A program made the position numbers and the translations under genes. Positions 9,314 to 17,939 of a stretch of 64,000 nt of DNA are shown here, in pieces (within the stretch, counting starts at the first letter, position 1; each line of letters starts with the position of its first letter). The notes below the pieces were generated by a model. That model was not told the DNA's origin, ran no database searches, and was given only the letters and a program-made list of their open reading frames with translations. This DNA is from a virus. The stretch covers positions 97,453 to 161,452 of IMG/VR virus record IMGVR_UViG_3300035182_000826; one strand, given 5' to 3'.

Positions 9314-9910
9314 ATGGCAAACCTAAGTAATTTTGGCATTCCGGGCGGCGGCAATGGTATCTTTGCACCAAGGCTGTCCCACAGATGGCGCGTCACTTTC
9401 CAGAATATTGGTCGTCTAGTGTCAGGCGTGAACTCACGTGACTTGACAATGCAAGCAATTCAGGTTGAACGCCCAAACATTGAATGGGACGAAGCCGAAC
9501 AGCATCGCTACAACTCAACAGCGTATGTGGCAACGAAACACCACTTCAATGAAATGCCAATGACCGTTGAAGATGACATCACAGGTCTTGCATCAGCAGT
9601 TATCACTGCACAGCTTGAGACACAACAACGCCTGATTGGTGTTGATCTAGATGGCCGTTGGCTGAATGCTGCGGCTACCGGTTCAGACTACAAGTTCGGT
9701 TTGATCCTTGAGCTACTTGATGGTGACGAGGGTGTTGTTGAGACATGGTACATTGAAGGTGCTTGGATTAAGAGCGCCCAATTCGGTGAGATGTCTTATG
9801 ACAACAGTGAAGTTATGAAGATTCAAATGTCAATCCGTTATGATCATGCCCACAAGGTTGACAACGGTAAGGGCTATGGCACTTCTCTAGGTGGCGCGCT
9901 GACACAGTAA
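9314..9910 (+). CDS. 19: tail tube protein (gp19-like)
   Basis: Tube subunit through which DNA passes. The N-terminal FAPRLSHRWRVTFQNIG, the middle IEWDEAEQHRYNSTAYVA and the C-terminal MKIQMSIRYDHA match T4 gp19-type tube proteins; 198 aa against 163 in T4. GGAG sits upstream of the ATG. A strong terminator follows immediately. Confidence 0.88.
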   Translation: MANLSNFGIPGGGNGIFAPRLSHRWRVTFQNIGRLVSGVNSRDLTMQAIQVERPNIEWDEAEQHRYNSTAYVATKHHFNEMPMTVEDDITGLASAVITAQLETQQRLIGVDLDGRWLNAAATGSDYKFGLILELLDGDEGVVETWYIEGAWIKSAQFGEMSYDNSEVMKIQMSIRYDHAHKVDNGKGYGTSLGGALTQ

Positions 9911-9917
9911 ATAGGCA

Positions 9918-9949
9918 AAAAATGGCGAGAGAAATCTCGCCATTTTTCA
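9918..9949 (+). terminator. rho-independent terminator after tail tube gene
   Basis: 13-bp stem AAAAATGGCGAGA / TCTCGCCATTTTT with a GAAA loop and a T run. Confidence 0.92.
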
Positions 9950-9970
9950 GCATTAAGAAAACACAGAACT

Positions 9971-11539
9971 ATGAACTTCTTAGAATATCTCATTGAAGCG
10001 CAATTCAGTGAAGCTGACCTTGAGCGTATCATCAAAGTCTTTGAGCGCAGAGCGCCAAAGCTACTTGGTGGTCCGATTTACCGTTATGGTGGTAAGAAGG
10101 GCGTAGAACAACTTCCAGGCGCCTCAGTCGGCTATCTGTTTTTCTTTGCCACGAACAGAGCATTTCGGATTAGAGCGCGTGCCGGTAAGATTCTTGGGAT
10201 TGATGTCTGGACGAATTACCACCCATTCAATGGCCCTAACTTCGTGATTCATGTTGAGGAACTTGCAGCTGAGGATGTGATCGGTGCAATCAAGGAGATT
10301 GCAAGCATGATCAAGAATCCAAAGGTTGGTAAGATCGAGGTGAAGACAGCAGCGGTCACAGAAGGCATTGAACAACTTGATGAAATGGCCAAGCGTGTTG
10401 ACGCTGACTCATTCTATCAGATGATGGTTAAGTCTGTTGGTAAGGCCGACGCAGAGTCTGCTACATGGGACCAGATCAAGTCAGTGGCCAATGAAAACGA
10501 TGTGCTGATTCCAGCATACATTCGTGATCAGAAGATTGGCCGTGGTAAGTGGAACACCAAGCCAGGCTCAGTTCAGGATATCAGTTCAGGAAAAGAAACT
10601 GAATCTGACGTCAATGATGCGGCGTCAAAGAAGAAAGCGCCAATCATGTACATCAAGGTCACCGCGCAAGACCCTGATACGAAGAAGTTCATTTCTGCTG
10701 ACACACCTGAAGCACAAGCCTTGTACAAGCAGCTTCAAACAACTCTGAAGGCGCCTCCTTCAGAGGAAGAGCTGCGTGACCCTGAAACACTGTACGGCCA
10801 CATGGCTCAGCTAGTTCAGATGGCTTGCAAGGGCTCACTTCGCTCACTGCTGATTTACGGTGGCCCAGGTACTGGTAAGACCTTCACGATCATGAATGTG
10901 GTCAATGATGCCGGGCTCAGCAAGGGAAGCGATTACGTGAAGTTGTCTGGTAAGGCAACGGCGGCTGAAATCTACAAGACGCTGTTCATGTACCGTAAGA
11001 ACGGCCTGGTGATCTTTGATGACTTGGACAGCATGTGGGGTAACCAAGACGCTACCAACATTTTGAAGGCTGCGCTAGACACATCAGACGTTCGTGAAAT
11101 TGCATGGGCTTCACGCGATACCGTGAACGTGTCACGCATGTCTGACAAAGAACGTGAAGAGTTCAATGATAAGGTTGACGCCGAAATTGAAGAGAACCCA
11201 GCTAACGCTAGATACCCATCAATGTTTGACTTCACTGGCCGAGTGATCTTCATCTCAAACCTCCGCAAGGATCAGTTCGACACCGCAATCATGTCACGTT
11301 CAGCTAAGATCAACATGGACTTGACGCCAGCTGAAATTCTGCAACGTATGAGAAACATCCTCCCAACACTTGGTGGTAACGATGTTTCACTTGACAAGAA
11401 ACAGGCACTGCTTGATCACTTGCTAGAGATGCACGGTAAGGGTGAAATCACTGCTGTCACAATGCGTGAATTCATCAAGGGGTTGAACATTGTTCGTTCA
11501 GGTGTACCAAACTGGAAGGAACTCATCCAGTACGCTTGA
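9971..11539 (+). CDS. late-region AAA+ ATPase with extra N-terminal domain
   Basis: The AAA+ module is in the C-terminal half: Walker A GGPGTGKT at residues 297-304, Walker B VIFDDLDS at 347-354, and FTGRVIFISNL near 417-427 as the sensor-1 region. Residues 1-130 form a separate alpha/beta domain, joined by a charged linker. It is a clear paralogue of the AAA+ protein at 22930-23952, sharing FDDxDS, the NVLKAALD/NILKAALD strand and the VIFISNL block. It lies between gp19 and gp54-like genes, so a role in assembly or late-phase remodelling is inferred. No strong ribosome site is visible. Confidence 0.7.
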   Translation: MNFLEYLIEAQFSEADLERIIKVFERRAPKLLGGPIYRYGGKKGVEQLPGASVGYLFFFATNRAFRIRARAGKILGIDVWTNYHPFNGPNFVIHVEELAAEDVIGAIKEIASMIKNPKVGKIEVKTAAVTEGIEQLDEMAKRVDADSFYQMMVKSVGKADAESATWDQIKSVANENDVLIPAYIRDQKIGRGKWNTKPGSVQDISSGKETESDVNDAASKKKAPIMYIKVTAQDPDTKKFISADTPEAQALYKQLQTTLKAPPSEEELRDPETLYGHMAQLVQMACKGSLRSLLIYGGPGTGKTFTIMNVVNDAGLSKGSDYVKLSGKATAAEIYKTLFMYRKNGLVIFDDLDSMWGNQDATNILKAALDTSDVREIAWASRDTVNVSRMSDKEREEFNDKVDAEIEENPANARYPSMFDFTGRVIFISNLRKDQFDTAIMSRSAKINMDLTPAEILQRMRNILPTLGGNDVSLDKKQALLDHLLEMHGKGEITAVTMREFIKGLNIVRSGVPNWKELIQYA

Positions 11540-11573
11540 CGCGTGGTGAATACAAAAAGAGCGACACGAAATG

Positions 11574-11601
11574 ACACGAGGGGCCCTAGGGCCCCTCGTG
11601 T
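11574..11601. terminator. palindromic terminator
   Basis: Perfect stem ACACGAGGGGCCC / GGGCCCCTCGTGT with a TA loop and no U-tract. The core recurs almost unchanged at 62884-62905. Confidence 0.7.
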
Positions 11602-11639
11602 GTTATGCTCTGCAGTTTATTTGTTCGGTGCGCACTCGG

Positions 11640-11659
11640 CCTCACCGGTGTCGCCGAGG
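11640..11659 (-). repeat. dispersed GC-rich repeat core
   Basis: Reverse complement of CCTCGGCGACACCGGTGAGG, which recurs in the arrays at 24.07-25.0 kb and 58.7-59.2 kb. Confidence 0.8.
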
Positions 11660-11807
11660 CTGTGCTTTTGTGCACCTAAAGGACGCACAAAGCCGGGAAT
11701 GTTGTTGTCCTGGTTTCGTTCACATGAACGCACGAATTGTCTGACCCTGAGCTGTGATGGGAACATCACGCGACCATCGGTTTGAATGGCAGACCTCTTT
11801 GAACATC

Positions 11808-11815
11808 CATAAATA
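11808..11815 (+). promoter_or_regulatory. T4-type late promoter box
   Basis: CATAAATA, 26 bp before the gp54-like gene. Confidence 0.75.
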
Positions 11816-11841
11816 CAGAATAAGGGTTCAAGGGAAAGCCA

Positions 11842-13125
11842 ATGGCTGACATTTCAAATCTTCTCAAATCAGCCGGTATCAACGCTGAGCAAACCGCAAC
11901 AACTATCTTTGGCCAGGCCGTGCAAGACTTTGCCGGTAATCCAATTGCAAGTGCTATTGGAAACATCGGGAACTCGTCAACGAAGGTAAACAGAAACGAT
12001 GGGACGTGGCACGCCACCTCTTATGCGGCTTCAGCGGTGAACTCCCAGTTCAGAGGCAAGTTCAAGTTTCTCTTCAGGGTTGAGTTCTTGTTCAAGCAGA
12101 CACCAGACGTGCAACACTTTCTGACAGCAAACAAGATTGATCGGAACTTCGTCTTCATGGTGAAGCAGGTCGACCGTCCAAAGGTCGACTTTGAATATGA
12201 AGAAGTGAACATGTACAACCAAAAGACAAGGGTGCTGAAGTCAATCAAACACAAGGAATTGAACTTGACATTTATTGATGACGTTGGGAACAACGTGTAT
12301 GAGTTCTTCCGTTTCATGATGATGGTGCACTCGCCAATCACAAGAAGATCTGCGAATGCCGGATTTAACATTTCTGAGGCATATGCAGCTTACACATCTG
12401 GTAATGGTATGGTGTTCACCGACAGCATTGCTTCAGCTAACGTTGCACAGGACTTTGCATCACGTGGTGTGATAAACACTGACGTTGGTAACATCATCCA
12501 AGCGATCAAGATTTCACAGGTGTTCGTGAACCCTGCGCAAACTGGTCTTGGGAACGCCGTTAAGGAAGTCGCGTTCTTCTTCATCAATCCACGCGTGGTG
12601 TCTTTTGATCTTGATGAAATGTCTCATGACTCAAGTGACATGAACGTCTTCACCATGTCGTTTGACTATGACTTCATGGCAATGACACCAGCGCGGAACA
12701 TGCAGGCCATTGATGATGCAAAGAAGATGCCGACATGGAAGGATGCGCCTGGTGATTTGGCACCATCGTCAAACACTGGTGCTTCATCAGGTAATGCAAA
12801 TCCATATACCCAATTGATTTCGAATTCAGCAGCTCGTGCTGCTCAGAAGATCGTGAGCTCAACAGTTGGAAGGTATGTTAAACAGGTGCCTGGATTAGGA
12901 ATTGTAGCCGATACGCTTTCTGGGAAGGTAGAGCAAATCACTAGGGCTTCAGTTGGGAACCTGGCATCATCAACAGTCTCTTCTATTTCACAGGCATTTG
13001 CAAGACCATCTCGCGCGCTCGTAACTGATGACACTACTCAGCAGAATGCGAATGCATTGCAAGCGACGTACACCTCATCAACTGGTACGTACGGAACTGA
13101 TCAACCATCTATTGAGGAATCATAA
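11842..13125 (+). CDS. 54: gp54-like baseplate tail-tube initiator
   Basis: Probable baseplate protein that starts tube polymerisation. The middle region has a tube-like fold pattern: FKFLFRVEFLF, MVKQVDRPKVDFEYEEVNMY, KELNLTFIDDVGNNVYEFF and MNVFTMSFDYDFMAM, comparable to gp54/gp19-type proteins. The C-terminal 130 residues are Ser/Ala/Thr-rich and low in complexity. It lies downstream of the tube gene and is coupled to the gp4-like gene (stop TAA overlaps ATG). gp48 is an alternative assignment. Confidence 0.5.
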   Translation: MADISNLLKSAGINAEQTATTIFGQAVQDFAGNPIASAIGNIGNSSTKVNRNDGTWHATSYAASAVNSQFRGKFKFLFRVEFLFKQTPDVQHFLTANKIDRNFVFMVKQVDRPKVDFEYEEVNMYNQKTRVLKSIKHKELNLTFIDDVGNNVYEFFRFMMMVHSPITRRSANAGFNISEAYAAYTSGNGMVFTDSIASANVAQDFASRGVINTDVGNIIQAIKISQVFVNPAQTGLGNAVKEVAFFFINPRVVSFDLDEMSHDSSDMNVFTMSFDYDFMAMTPARNMQAIDDAKKMPTWKDAPGDLAPSSNTGASSGNANPYTQLISNSAARAAQKIVSSTVGRYVKQVPGLGIVADTLSGKVEQITRASVGNLASSTVSSISQAFARPSRALVTDDTTQQNANALQATYTSSTGTYGTDQPSIEES

Positions 13126-13580
13126 TGGCTAAGACAAATGGTAATGCCAGACCACGATCAACAATGAAGGGGCGGTTCATTCCAAAACACCCAGAGAAGT
13201 ACATCGGCGATCCATCAAAGATCTATGGCAGGTCAAGTTGGGAGTTCACCCTGTTCAAGTACTTTGACACAACTCCAGCTGTACTCCGTTGGGCCAGTGA
13301 AGAGTTCTCAATTCCGTACTTGTCACCATTGGATAACAAGGTCCATCAGTACTATCCAGATGCGTTCGTGGTTTATCGTGACAAAAGTGGTGGGGTCAAA
13401 AAGGAAATCATCGAAATCAAGCCATACAAAGAAACCGTATTGACACCAAAAGCTAGTGATCAAGACAAGTTAGCATTGCTGGTGAATACGGCAAAATGGA
13501 AGGCAGCTTCAGATTTTGCCCAGAGTAATGGCTTCACTTTCCGTGTCATTACAGAGCGGACTCTCTTTAAAACCCGGTGA
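13125..13580 (+). CDS. 4: gp4-like head completion nuclease
   Basis: Close in pattern to T4 gp4: KYIGDPSKIYGRSSWEFTLF, LRWASEEFSIPYLSPLDNKV, HQYYPDAFV, EIIEIKPY. The PDAF...E-I-K series is the PD-(D/E)XK nuclease core. In T4 this protein is needed for packaged heads to join tails. At 151 aa it has the usual length. Confidence 0.92.
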   Translation: MAKTNGNARPRSTMKGRFIPKHPEKYIGDPSKIYGRSSWEFTLFKYFDTTPAVLRWASEEFSIPYLSPLDNKVHQYYPDAFVVYRDKSGGVKKEIIEIKPYKETVLTPKASDQDKLALLVNTAKWKAASDFAQSNGFTFRVITERTLFKTR

Positions 13581-13611
13581 ATGTGAAACATAACCCTGTG
13601 TTTCATGTGCC

Positions 13612-13619
13612 GCTAAATA
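13612..13619 (+). promoter_or_regulatory. T4-type late promoter box
   Basis: GCTAAATA, 113 bp before the small terminase start, an unusually long leader. A 20-codon frame starting with GTG at 13651 lies in the leader; I do not call it. Confidence 0.55.
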
Positions 13620-13732
13620 GTCGATACTTTCTAGAGTCAAAAATGCTACGTGAATCCTAAAGAACCAAACCGACGTAGAAACGATTGGCAAGGAAAAACT
13701 AGCTGCTGCTAAGAAACACATTGGAGACTAGC

Positions 13733-14188
13733 ATGTCAAACTTTGTAAAACCACTTGATGAAGTGTTCAACATTGAATCAGAGCACAATGGTTTTGATGA
13801 CTATGAGATGGTGCCAGAGTCAGCATTGCCTGCAACAACGCCACAAGAGCCTGCACCATACGTCCGTGATGAAGACGACATCGAAACTGATCGAAAGCTT
13901 GATGAAGTCTATAACGAAGCCAAAAAGACCTTTCAGAATCAAATGTCTTACACCGAAATCATTGAGCCTCGATATGCAGCTAGAAACGCTGAAGTTGCGG
14001 CTACGTTCTTGAACATTGCATTGGCCGCCGCAACGTCAAAGGCGCGAGTAAAGACCGATCGCAAGCGCGCAAACACATTCATTCCAGGCATGGGATCCAC
14101 AAAGATCACTAACAACACAGTTGTTGCGACAAGAGAAGAGATCTTGAGGATGATTGACGTTGATGGAACTAAGAAAGAAATCAAGTAA
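13733..14188 (+). CDS. 16: small terminase subunit (gp16-like)
   Basis: Probable DNA-recognition subunit of the packaging motor. An acidic N-terminus is followed by a helical central region (LDEVYNEAKKTFQNQMSYTE, ARNAEVAATFLNIALAAATS) and a C-terminal ATREEILRMID, as in T4 gp16 (about 151 aa here, 164 in T4). I chose ATG 13733 because GGAG lies 6 bp upstream. It is two genes before the large terminase. Confidence 0.65.
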   Translation: MSNFVKPLDEVFNIESEHNGFDDYEMVPESALPATTPQEPAPYVRDEDDIETDRKLDEVYNEAKKTFQNQMSYTEIIEPRYAARNAEVAATFLNIALAAATSKARVKTDRKRANTFIPGMGSTKITNNTVVATREEILRMIDVDGTKKEIK

Positions 14189-14191
14189 ATA
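14184..14191 (+). promoter_or_regulatory. T4-type late promoter box
   Basis: AGTAAATA, overlapping the small terminase stop and 23 bp before the next gene. Confidence 0.6.
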
Positions 14192-14214
14192 GGTCTATGA
14201 CCTTAGGATAGATA

Positions 14215-14655
14215 ATGACTAAATTCACGACCCTGTGCTCTTTGATTGAGGCTAAAGAGCTAACGCGCCCAATGTCAAAGAAGCACTTGACACAGCGCGC
14301 TTCAGTTGCGGCTGATGATGAAAAGGAGCTTGATCTTGGCGTGGTTGATATGAAGATCAAGCAAAAGAGACCGCACGGTGATACATCGAAAGTTGATCAT
14401 AAGCTGGCTGAAAGCATTTCTGATGACGCACGCAAGATTGCAGCAGAGCTACTTGGCACCACTGTTGACAAGATGGTACCTGTTTCTCATGATCAAGAAG
14501 AACAGGTCCTTGACACCGGAAGAGAGCTGCATAAGGAGTTTCTTGACTCTGCAGCTGGTAAGTGGGTTATCAGACTGTTCAGAGCCATCGGTCGTCGGTT
14601 CGTCAGAATCGAAATGAACGATCAGAATGAGACATACACGACACTGGGGCCATGA
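14215..14655 (+). CDS. hypothetical late protein
   Basis: 146 aa, hydrophilic, not recognised. The middle has a KVDHKLAESISDDARKIAAE helix and a basic C-terminal RLFRAIGRRFVRIE. A second frame from ATG 14623 to TAA 14742 overlaps the end. It reads as a plausible hydrophilic C-terminus (HWGHDDTGQVYNNPKSLDYH), so a frameshift near 14640 could extend this protein by about 35 residues. It is preceded by a late box. Confidence 0.65.
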   Translation: MTKFTTLCSLIEAKELTRPMSKKHLTQRASVAADDEKELDLGVVDMKIKQKRPHGDTSKVDHKLAESISDDARKIAAELLGTTVDKMVPVSHDQEEQVLDTGRELHKEFLDSAAGKWVIRLFRAIGRRFVRIEMNDQNETYTTLGP

Positions 14656-14721
14656 TGACACTGGACAAGTTTACAACAACCCAAAGTCTCTTGACTATCA
14701 TGATGAAGTTGATACTGCAAG

Positions 14722-14729
14722 CCTAAATA
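14722..14729 (+). promoter_or_regulatory. T4-type late promoter box
   Basis: CCTAAATA, 17 bp before the next gene. Confidence 0.7.
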
Positions 14730-14746
14730 GCTTAGGAGACTAAATC

Positions 14747-15277
14747 ATGCCAACACCTCTAATTAAGAGCCTTGCTAAAAAATCTGGTAAATCAATTCCA
14801 CGAGCTGAAAAGATGTGGCGCAAGGCAAAGGACATCGTTGCTAAAGAGTATGGTGAAGAGAATTATGCGCTTGTCGCAGGCATCACGAAAAAGATGCTTG
14901 GTCTGAAGGAAAGCATTCAGGACGATGAGATCAATGAACTGCTAGCCATGTTGTTCAAGGCGCGTGATGTAACTCACAAGTTACATTGGGGGACAAAGTC
15001 ATTCTCTGTTCATATGGCGCTCGGTGATCTGTACGAAACACTCATTGACCTAGCAGATGAACTCGCCGAGATGTACATGGGAAAGTACGGTGATCTGAAG
15101 GTTCCTGAATCCACTATTCAGTTCACAATGAACCCTGAGCAATTCATCATTGAACTCAGCCGTTCATTAGAGGCATTCAAATCACACATGGTTCAGGATG
15201 GCTGGTTTATCAACAAGTATGAAGAGCTTCAGGGTGAAGTTCAGCGCGTTGCTTACAAAATCAAGAATCTGAGATGA
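14747..15277 (+). CDS. phage ferritin-like helical protein
   Basis: The first 50 residues (PLIKSLAKKSGKS, AEKMWRKAKDIVAKEYGE) are a leader seen on several phage virion or assembly proteins. Residues about 60-176 look like a ferritin-like four-helix bundle (MLFKARDVTHKLHWGTKS, HMALGDLYETLIDLADELAE), as in the DUF5856-type phage family. No enzymatic role can be inferred. GGAG precedes the start; the stop overlaps the next ATG. Confidence 0.6.
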   Translation: MPTPLIKSLAKKSGKSIPRAEKMWRKAKDIVAKEYGEENYALVAGITKKMLGLKESIQDDEINELLAMLFKARDVTHKLHWGTKSFSVHMALGDLYETLIDLADELAEMYMGKYGDLKVPESTIQFTMNPEQFIIELSRSLEAFKSHMVQDGWFINKYEELQGEVQRVAYKIKNLR

Positions 15278-15495
15278 GCTCCCCATCTGCATTCAAAAAG
15301 TCTTCAGTGAAGTTCACTAGGCTATCCCCAATGCCTAAAAATAGACCTTACACAATTCCTGAGATTGAAAAGGCCTTGAAAGCACTTCACAAAATGGTTC
15401 ATGACCAGGCCGAAAGGTACGGTGGTGAGCACTCTGAGCTAGTGAAAGCTGGTATTGCTGAAAGTCTGTTAAAGGAGATAAACAGCAAAACGTAA
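15274..15495 (+). CDS. small hypothetical protein
   Basis: 73 aa. A basic N-terminus is followed by an amphipathic helix (IEKALKALHKMVHDQAER). It overlaps the preceding gene by 4 bp and lies just before terL, so it is co-transcribed with packaging genes. Not recognised. Confidence 0.6.
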   Translation: MSSPSAFKKSSVKFTRLSPMPKNRPYTIPEIEKALKALHKMVHDQAERYGGEHSELVKAGIAESLLKEINSKT

Positions 15496-15507
15496 CATGG
15501 AGCTGTA

Positions 15508-17052
15508 ATGGCTAGAAATCCAAACTTGAAAAGAGCGCACGACACGTGCGAATACGACCTTGAAAAGGTGCAAGAGTTACAGAAGTGCACACAAGACCCA
15601 ATCTACTTCATGACGAAGTACGTCAAGGTTCAGCACCCTACTAAGGGTGCTGTTCCATTTGATCTGTACGAGTATCAGATAGAAATGGTTCGTGCAATTC
15701 ATGAAAACAAAGACACATTGCTATTGTGTTCACGCCAGATGGGTAAAACAACCGTGGCGGCAATGTACATTCTTTGGTTCGCGCTGTTCCACAAGGCAAA
15801 GCGCTGTGTGATTGCTTCTAAGGCAATGTCACATGCAGTTGAAATTCAATCACGTATCAAGTTCGCTTATGAAGAACTACCAATGTGGTTGAAAGCTGGT
15901 TGCACGTTCTACAATCGCACGTCAATTGAATTTGACAACAAATCAGTCATCATTTGTGAAGCAACGTCTGATAAAACTGGTCGTGGTAGCTCTCCAGCTA
16001 TCATCTTCCTAGACGAAATTGCGTTCATTCCACGCCGCATTCAGGATGAAATGTGGGGGTCACTGACACCTGCACTCTCAACTGGTGGTAAGTTCATCAT
16101 TTCATCGACTCCAAATGGCGACTCAGATCTGTTTGCTCAGTTATGGCGTGCTGCAAATTCGAAACAGAACAACTTTGTTCCATTGAGATTCTTGTGGTGG
16201 CAACACCCGGATCGCGGAGAAGCGTACTACAAGGAAATGGTTGGCAAGCTTGGTGAGCTTCGCGCGCGTCAAGAGCTAGACTGTGAGTTCTTGTCAAGTG
16301 ACGCACTGTTGGTTTCCTCAATTGTTCTACAAAGTCTCCGTTGGAAGCCACCAATCTTCGCGTCAATGGGTTTCAAGTTCTGGTGGCCTGAAGAGCTGCT
16401 ATGCGGTCCTAACAACATCTTCATGGTGGCAATGGATCCAGCGTCAGGAACTGGCAAAGACTTCTCCGTGATTGAGATTTTCGAGTTCAACACCATGGAG
16501 CAGGTTGGAGAATTCAGATCGAACGAAATCAACATTCCATTGCTATACGCGAAGCTACAGTGGGTATTGAAGTTCTTAGCAAGAAAGACTGTTGGCGGTA
16601 GTGCTGAGATTCTGTGGACCTTTGAACGCAACGGGCTTGGTGAGGCAATTGCAGCTCTGTACTGCAACGATGACAAGCGTGTTGACGAGGCTGAGTTGCT
16701 AAGTGATCACCCAATGAAGTTTGGTTTGTACACAACCGGCAAACAGAAGGTGCTCTCATGTCTGCAGCTAAAAACGCTTGTTGAGAAGACAACAAGTGGC
16801 TTTAAACTGAACTCAGAGGACTTGATCGCAGAGCTCAAGGAATTCGTTTCAAAGGGTGGTGGGTACGAAGCAAAGTCTGGTGCAACTGACGACTGCGTCA
16901 TGGCGACGGTTGGTATCACTCGCCTGTTGAAGCGGCTAAGTGAGTACAACGACAAGGCGTTCAGAACAGTGAACGAGTATCTTGATCCGGAACAGGATCA
17001 ACTTGTTCCGATGGATGAGTCTAGCTTGCCAGTTCCATTCTCAATATCCTGA
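15508..17052 (+). CDS. 17: large terminase subunit (gp17-like)
   Basis: Packaging motor ATPase and headful nuclease. Walker A SRQMGKTT is at residues 75-82 and Walker B IIFLDE at 165-170, followed by the coupling motif SSTPNG near 199-204. The RNase H-like nuclease carries FMVAMDPASGTGKD (Asp310) and the C-terminal ATDDCVMA aspartates. At 514 aa it is slightly shorter than T4 gp17 (610). GGAGCTGTAATG gives a good start. Confidence 0.96.
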   Translation: MARNPNLKRAHDTCEYDLEKVQELQKCTQDPIYFMTKYVKVQHPTKGAVPFDLYEYQIEMVRAIHENKDTLLLCSRQMGKTTVAAMYILWFALFHKAKRCVIASKAMSHAVEIQSRIKFAYEELPMWLKAGCTFYNRTSIEFDNKSVIICEATSDKTGRGSSPAIIFLDEIAFIPRRIQDEMWGSLTPALSTGGKFIISSTPNGDSDLFAQLWRAANSKQNNFVPLRFLWWQHPDRGEAYYKEMVGKLGELRARQELDCEFLSSDALLVSSIVLQSLRWKPPIFASMGFKFWWPEELLCGPNNIFMVAMDPASGTGKDFSVIEIFEFNTMEQVGEFRSNEINIPLLYAKLQWVLKFLARKTVGGSAEILWTFERNGLGEAIAALYCNDDKRVDEAELLSDHPMKFGLYTTGKQKVLSCLQLKTLVEKTTSGFKLNSEDLIAELKEFVSKGGGYEAKSGATDDCVMATVGITRLLKRLSEYNDKAFRTVNEYLDPEQDQLVPMDESSLPVPFSIS

Positions 17053-17076
17053 ACCCCAAAATTGCGATTTTGGGTT
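17052..17076 (+). terminator. hairpin after terL
   Basis: AACCCCAAAAT / ATTTTGGGTT with a one-base bulge and a TGCG loop; no strong T run. It is followed 13 bp later by a TACAAT -10 box, an arrangement repeated at other operon boundaries. Confidence 0.6.
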
Positions 17077-17089
17077 CATGTTTAAGGCA

Positions 17090-17095
17090 TACAAT
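17090..17095 (+). promoter_or_regulatory. -10 box of a leaderless gene
   Basis: TACAAT, with the start codon only 8 bp downstream, so transcription would start at or next to the ATG. Confidence 0.5.
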
Positions 17096-17103
17096 GCCAC
17101 ATC

Positions 17104-17346
17104 ATGGACAAAATCGCAATTTTTTGGTGTTCTCCTGAAGGGGCACCCCACGTAAGCTTCCTACCAGAGTCTGAATTGCTTCAGACGTTGGACATCATCA
17201 AGCAACTGAAACAAGACGGCATGCTTCACGTGACACAGTCGTTTGAACCGTCTGGTATGGTGGGGGCGTCAACTTTCGGTGCTGTTGAAAATGGCAAGCT
17301 GCCGAACGGCGACACCTATGACTGGATGAAGCGGAGACGAGCATGA
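17104..17346 (+). CDS. small hypothetical protein, probably leaderless
   Basis: 80 aa; IAIFWCSPEGAPHVSFLPES then an ELLQTLDIIKQLKQDG helix. Not recognised. There is no ribosome site and the -10 box lies 8 bp upstream. Its stop overlaps the next ATG (ATGA). Confidence 0.6.
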   Translation: MDKIAIFWCSPEGAPHVSFLPESELLQTLDIIKQLKQDGMLHVTQSFEPSGMVGASTFGAVENGKLPNGDTYDWMKRRRA

Positions 17347-17448
17347 GCTACGCGCTGTTCTCAAACGGGCGTGAATTGAACATGATCTTCACCGCGTTTC
17401 AGCAATCAAGCTGAACTCGTCACTTTCCTCAAAGAACAATTCAAGTAA
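17343..17448 (+). pseudogene. tiny ORF interrupted by an apparent 1-nt frameshift
   Basis: ATG at 17343 gives 23 codons (MSYALFSNGRELNMIFTAFQ, then QSS) to TGA at 17412. Dropping one A at about 17409 continues in frame as AELVTFLKEQFK to TAA at 17446, just before the next ATG. The joined 34-residue product fills the gap exactly and looks coding. It could be a real mutation, a sequencing error or a programmed shift. Confidence 0.35.
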
Positions 17449-17658
17449 ATGCAAATTCAAGTTGGTATGGCTGTCGATGCCGAGTTTCTCGGCAAGCGTG
17501 AGCGTTGTGGCAAGATCGCCACAATCACCAAAACACAACGTGTCAAAACTGATCTTGGTGTGAATTTTCGTTTCGTCCCAGGCGACAATGTCTGGATCAC
17601 CCAGAAGGGGCAGCGCCTAGTGTCTGCCCAGAGCGAGGAACTCCTCAATGCGGCGTAG
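17449..17658 (+). CDS. small hypothetical protein
   Basis: 69 aa, beta-rich and basic (VNFRFVPGDNVWITQKGQRL), suggestive of a small barrel fold; not recognised. The ATG directly follows the preceding TAA. Confidence 0.55.
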   Translation: MQIQVGMAVDAEFLGKRERCGKIATITKTQRVKTDLGVNFRFVPGDNVWITQKGQRLVSAQSEELLNAA

Positions 17659-17869
17659 TCAAATATCTGATAACGCAGCTGTAGCAGACTACTGTTTGCT
17701 ACTCTTATCACACAGGTGGACATTTGACAATCGAGATGCCAAGCGGCACGCGAAGTTGATTTCGCCAGGTGGTAAAAAATATCCGGTGCCATCCGCGCCT
17801 GATAACAGAGGTGGATTAAATTTCATCTCTCACGTGAAGCGAGATCCGCACGCCGTGCCACCGAAATGA
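17648..17869 (+). CDS. small hypothetical protein
   Basis: 73 aa, overlapping the previous gene by 11 bp and ending just before a perfect terminator. The HAKLISPGGKKYPVPSAP segment has the look of short HicA-like or DNA-binding beta proteins, but the similarity is too weak to assign. Confidence 0.45.
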   Translation: MRRSQISDNAAVADYCLLLLSHRWTFDNRDAKRHAKLISPGGKKYPVPSAPDNRGGLNFISHVKRDPHAVPPK

Positions 17870-17870
17870 A

Positions 17871-17900
17871 GAGAGGGACCCTAGGGTCCCTCTCTCGTTT
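17871..17900. terminator. terminator, convergent with phoH
   Basis: Perfect stem GAGAGGGACCC / GGGTCCCTCTC, TA loop, followed by TCGTTTTG. Confidence 0.85.
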
Positions 17901-17939
17901 TGCCTTACACCGTTTTACGTTTGGTGCAACCGGGGTGTG

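Larger units (their letters stand above)
11540..11841 (+). other. 302-bp intergenic region
   Basis: No convincing gene. It holds a 13-bp palindromic terminator (11574-11601), one copy of the dispersed GC-rich repeat (11640-11659) and a late promoter box (11808-11815). A short frame at 11543-11785 runs through all of these and is not coding-like. Confidence 0.7.

Noticed and set aside
9906-9913. AGTAAATA at the end of the tail tube gene as a late promoter for the AAA+ gene
   Set aside because: A strong terminator (9918-9949) separates it from the gene and the match is partly formed by the tube gene stop codon; possible but not supported.
11543-11785. 80-aa ORF after the late AAA+ gene
   Set aside because: It runs through a perfect terminator palindrome and a copy of the dispersed repeat, has no ribosome site, and reads as low-quality Pro/Arg-rich sequence.
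17648-17869. HicA-type toxin assignment
   Set aside because: Only a loose PGGKKYPVPS resemblance, no catalytic His in the expected place and no antitoxin-like neighbour.
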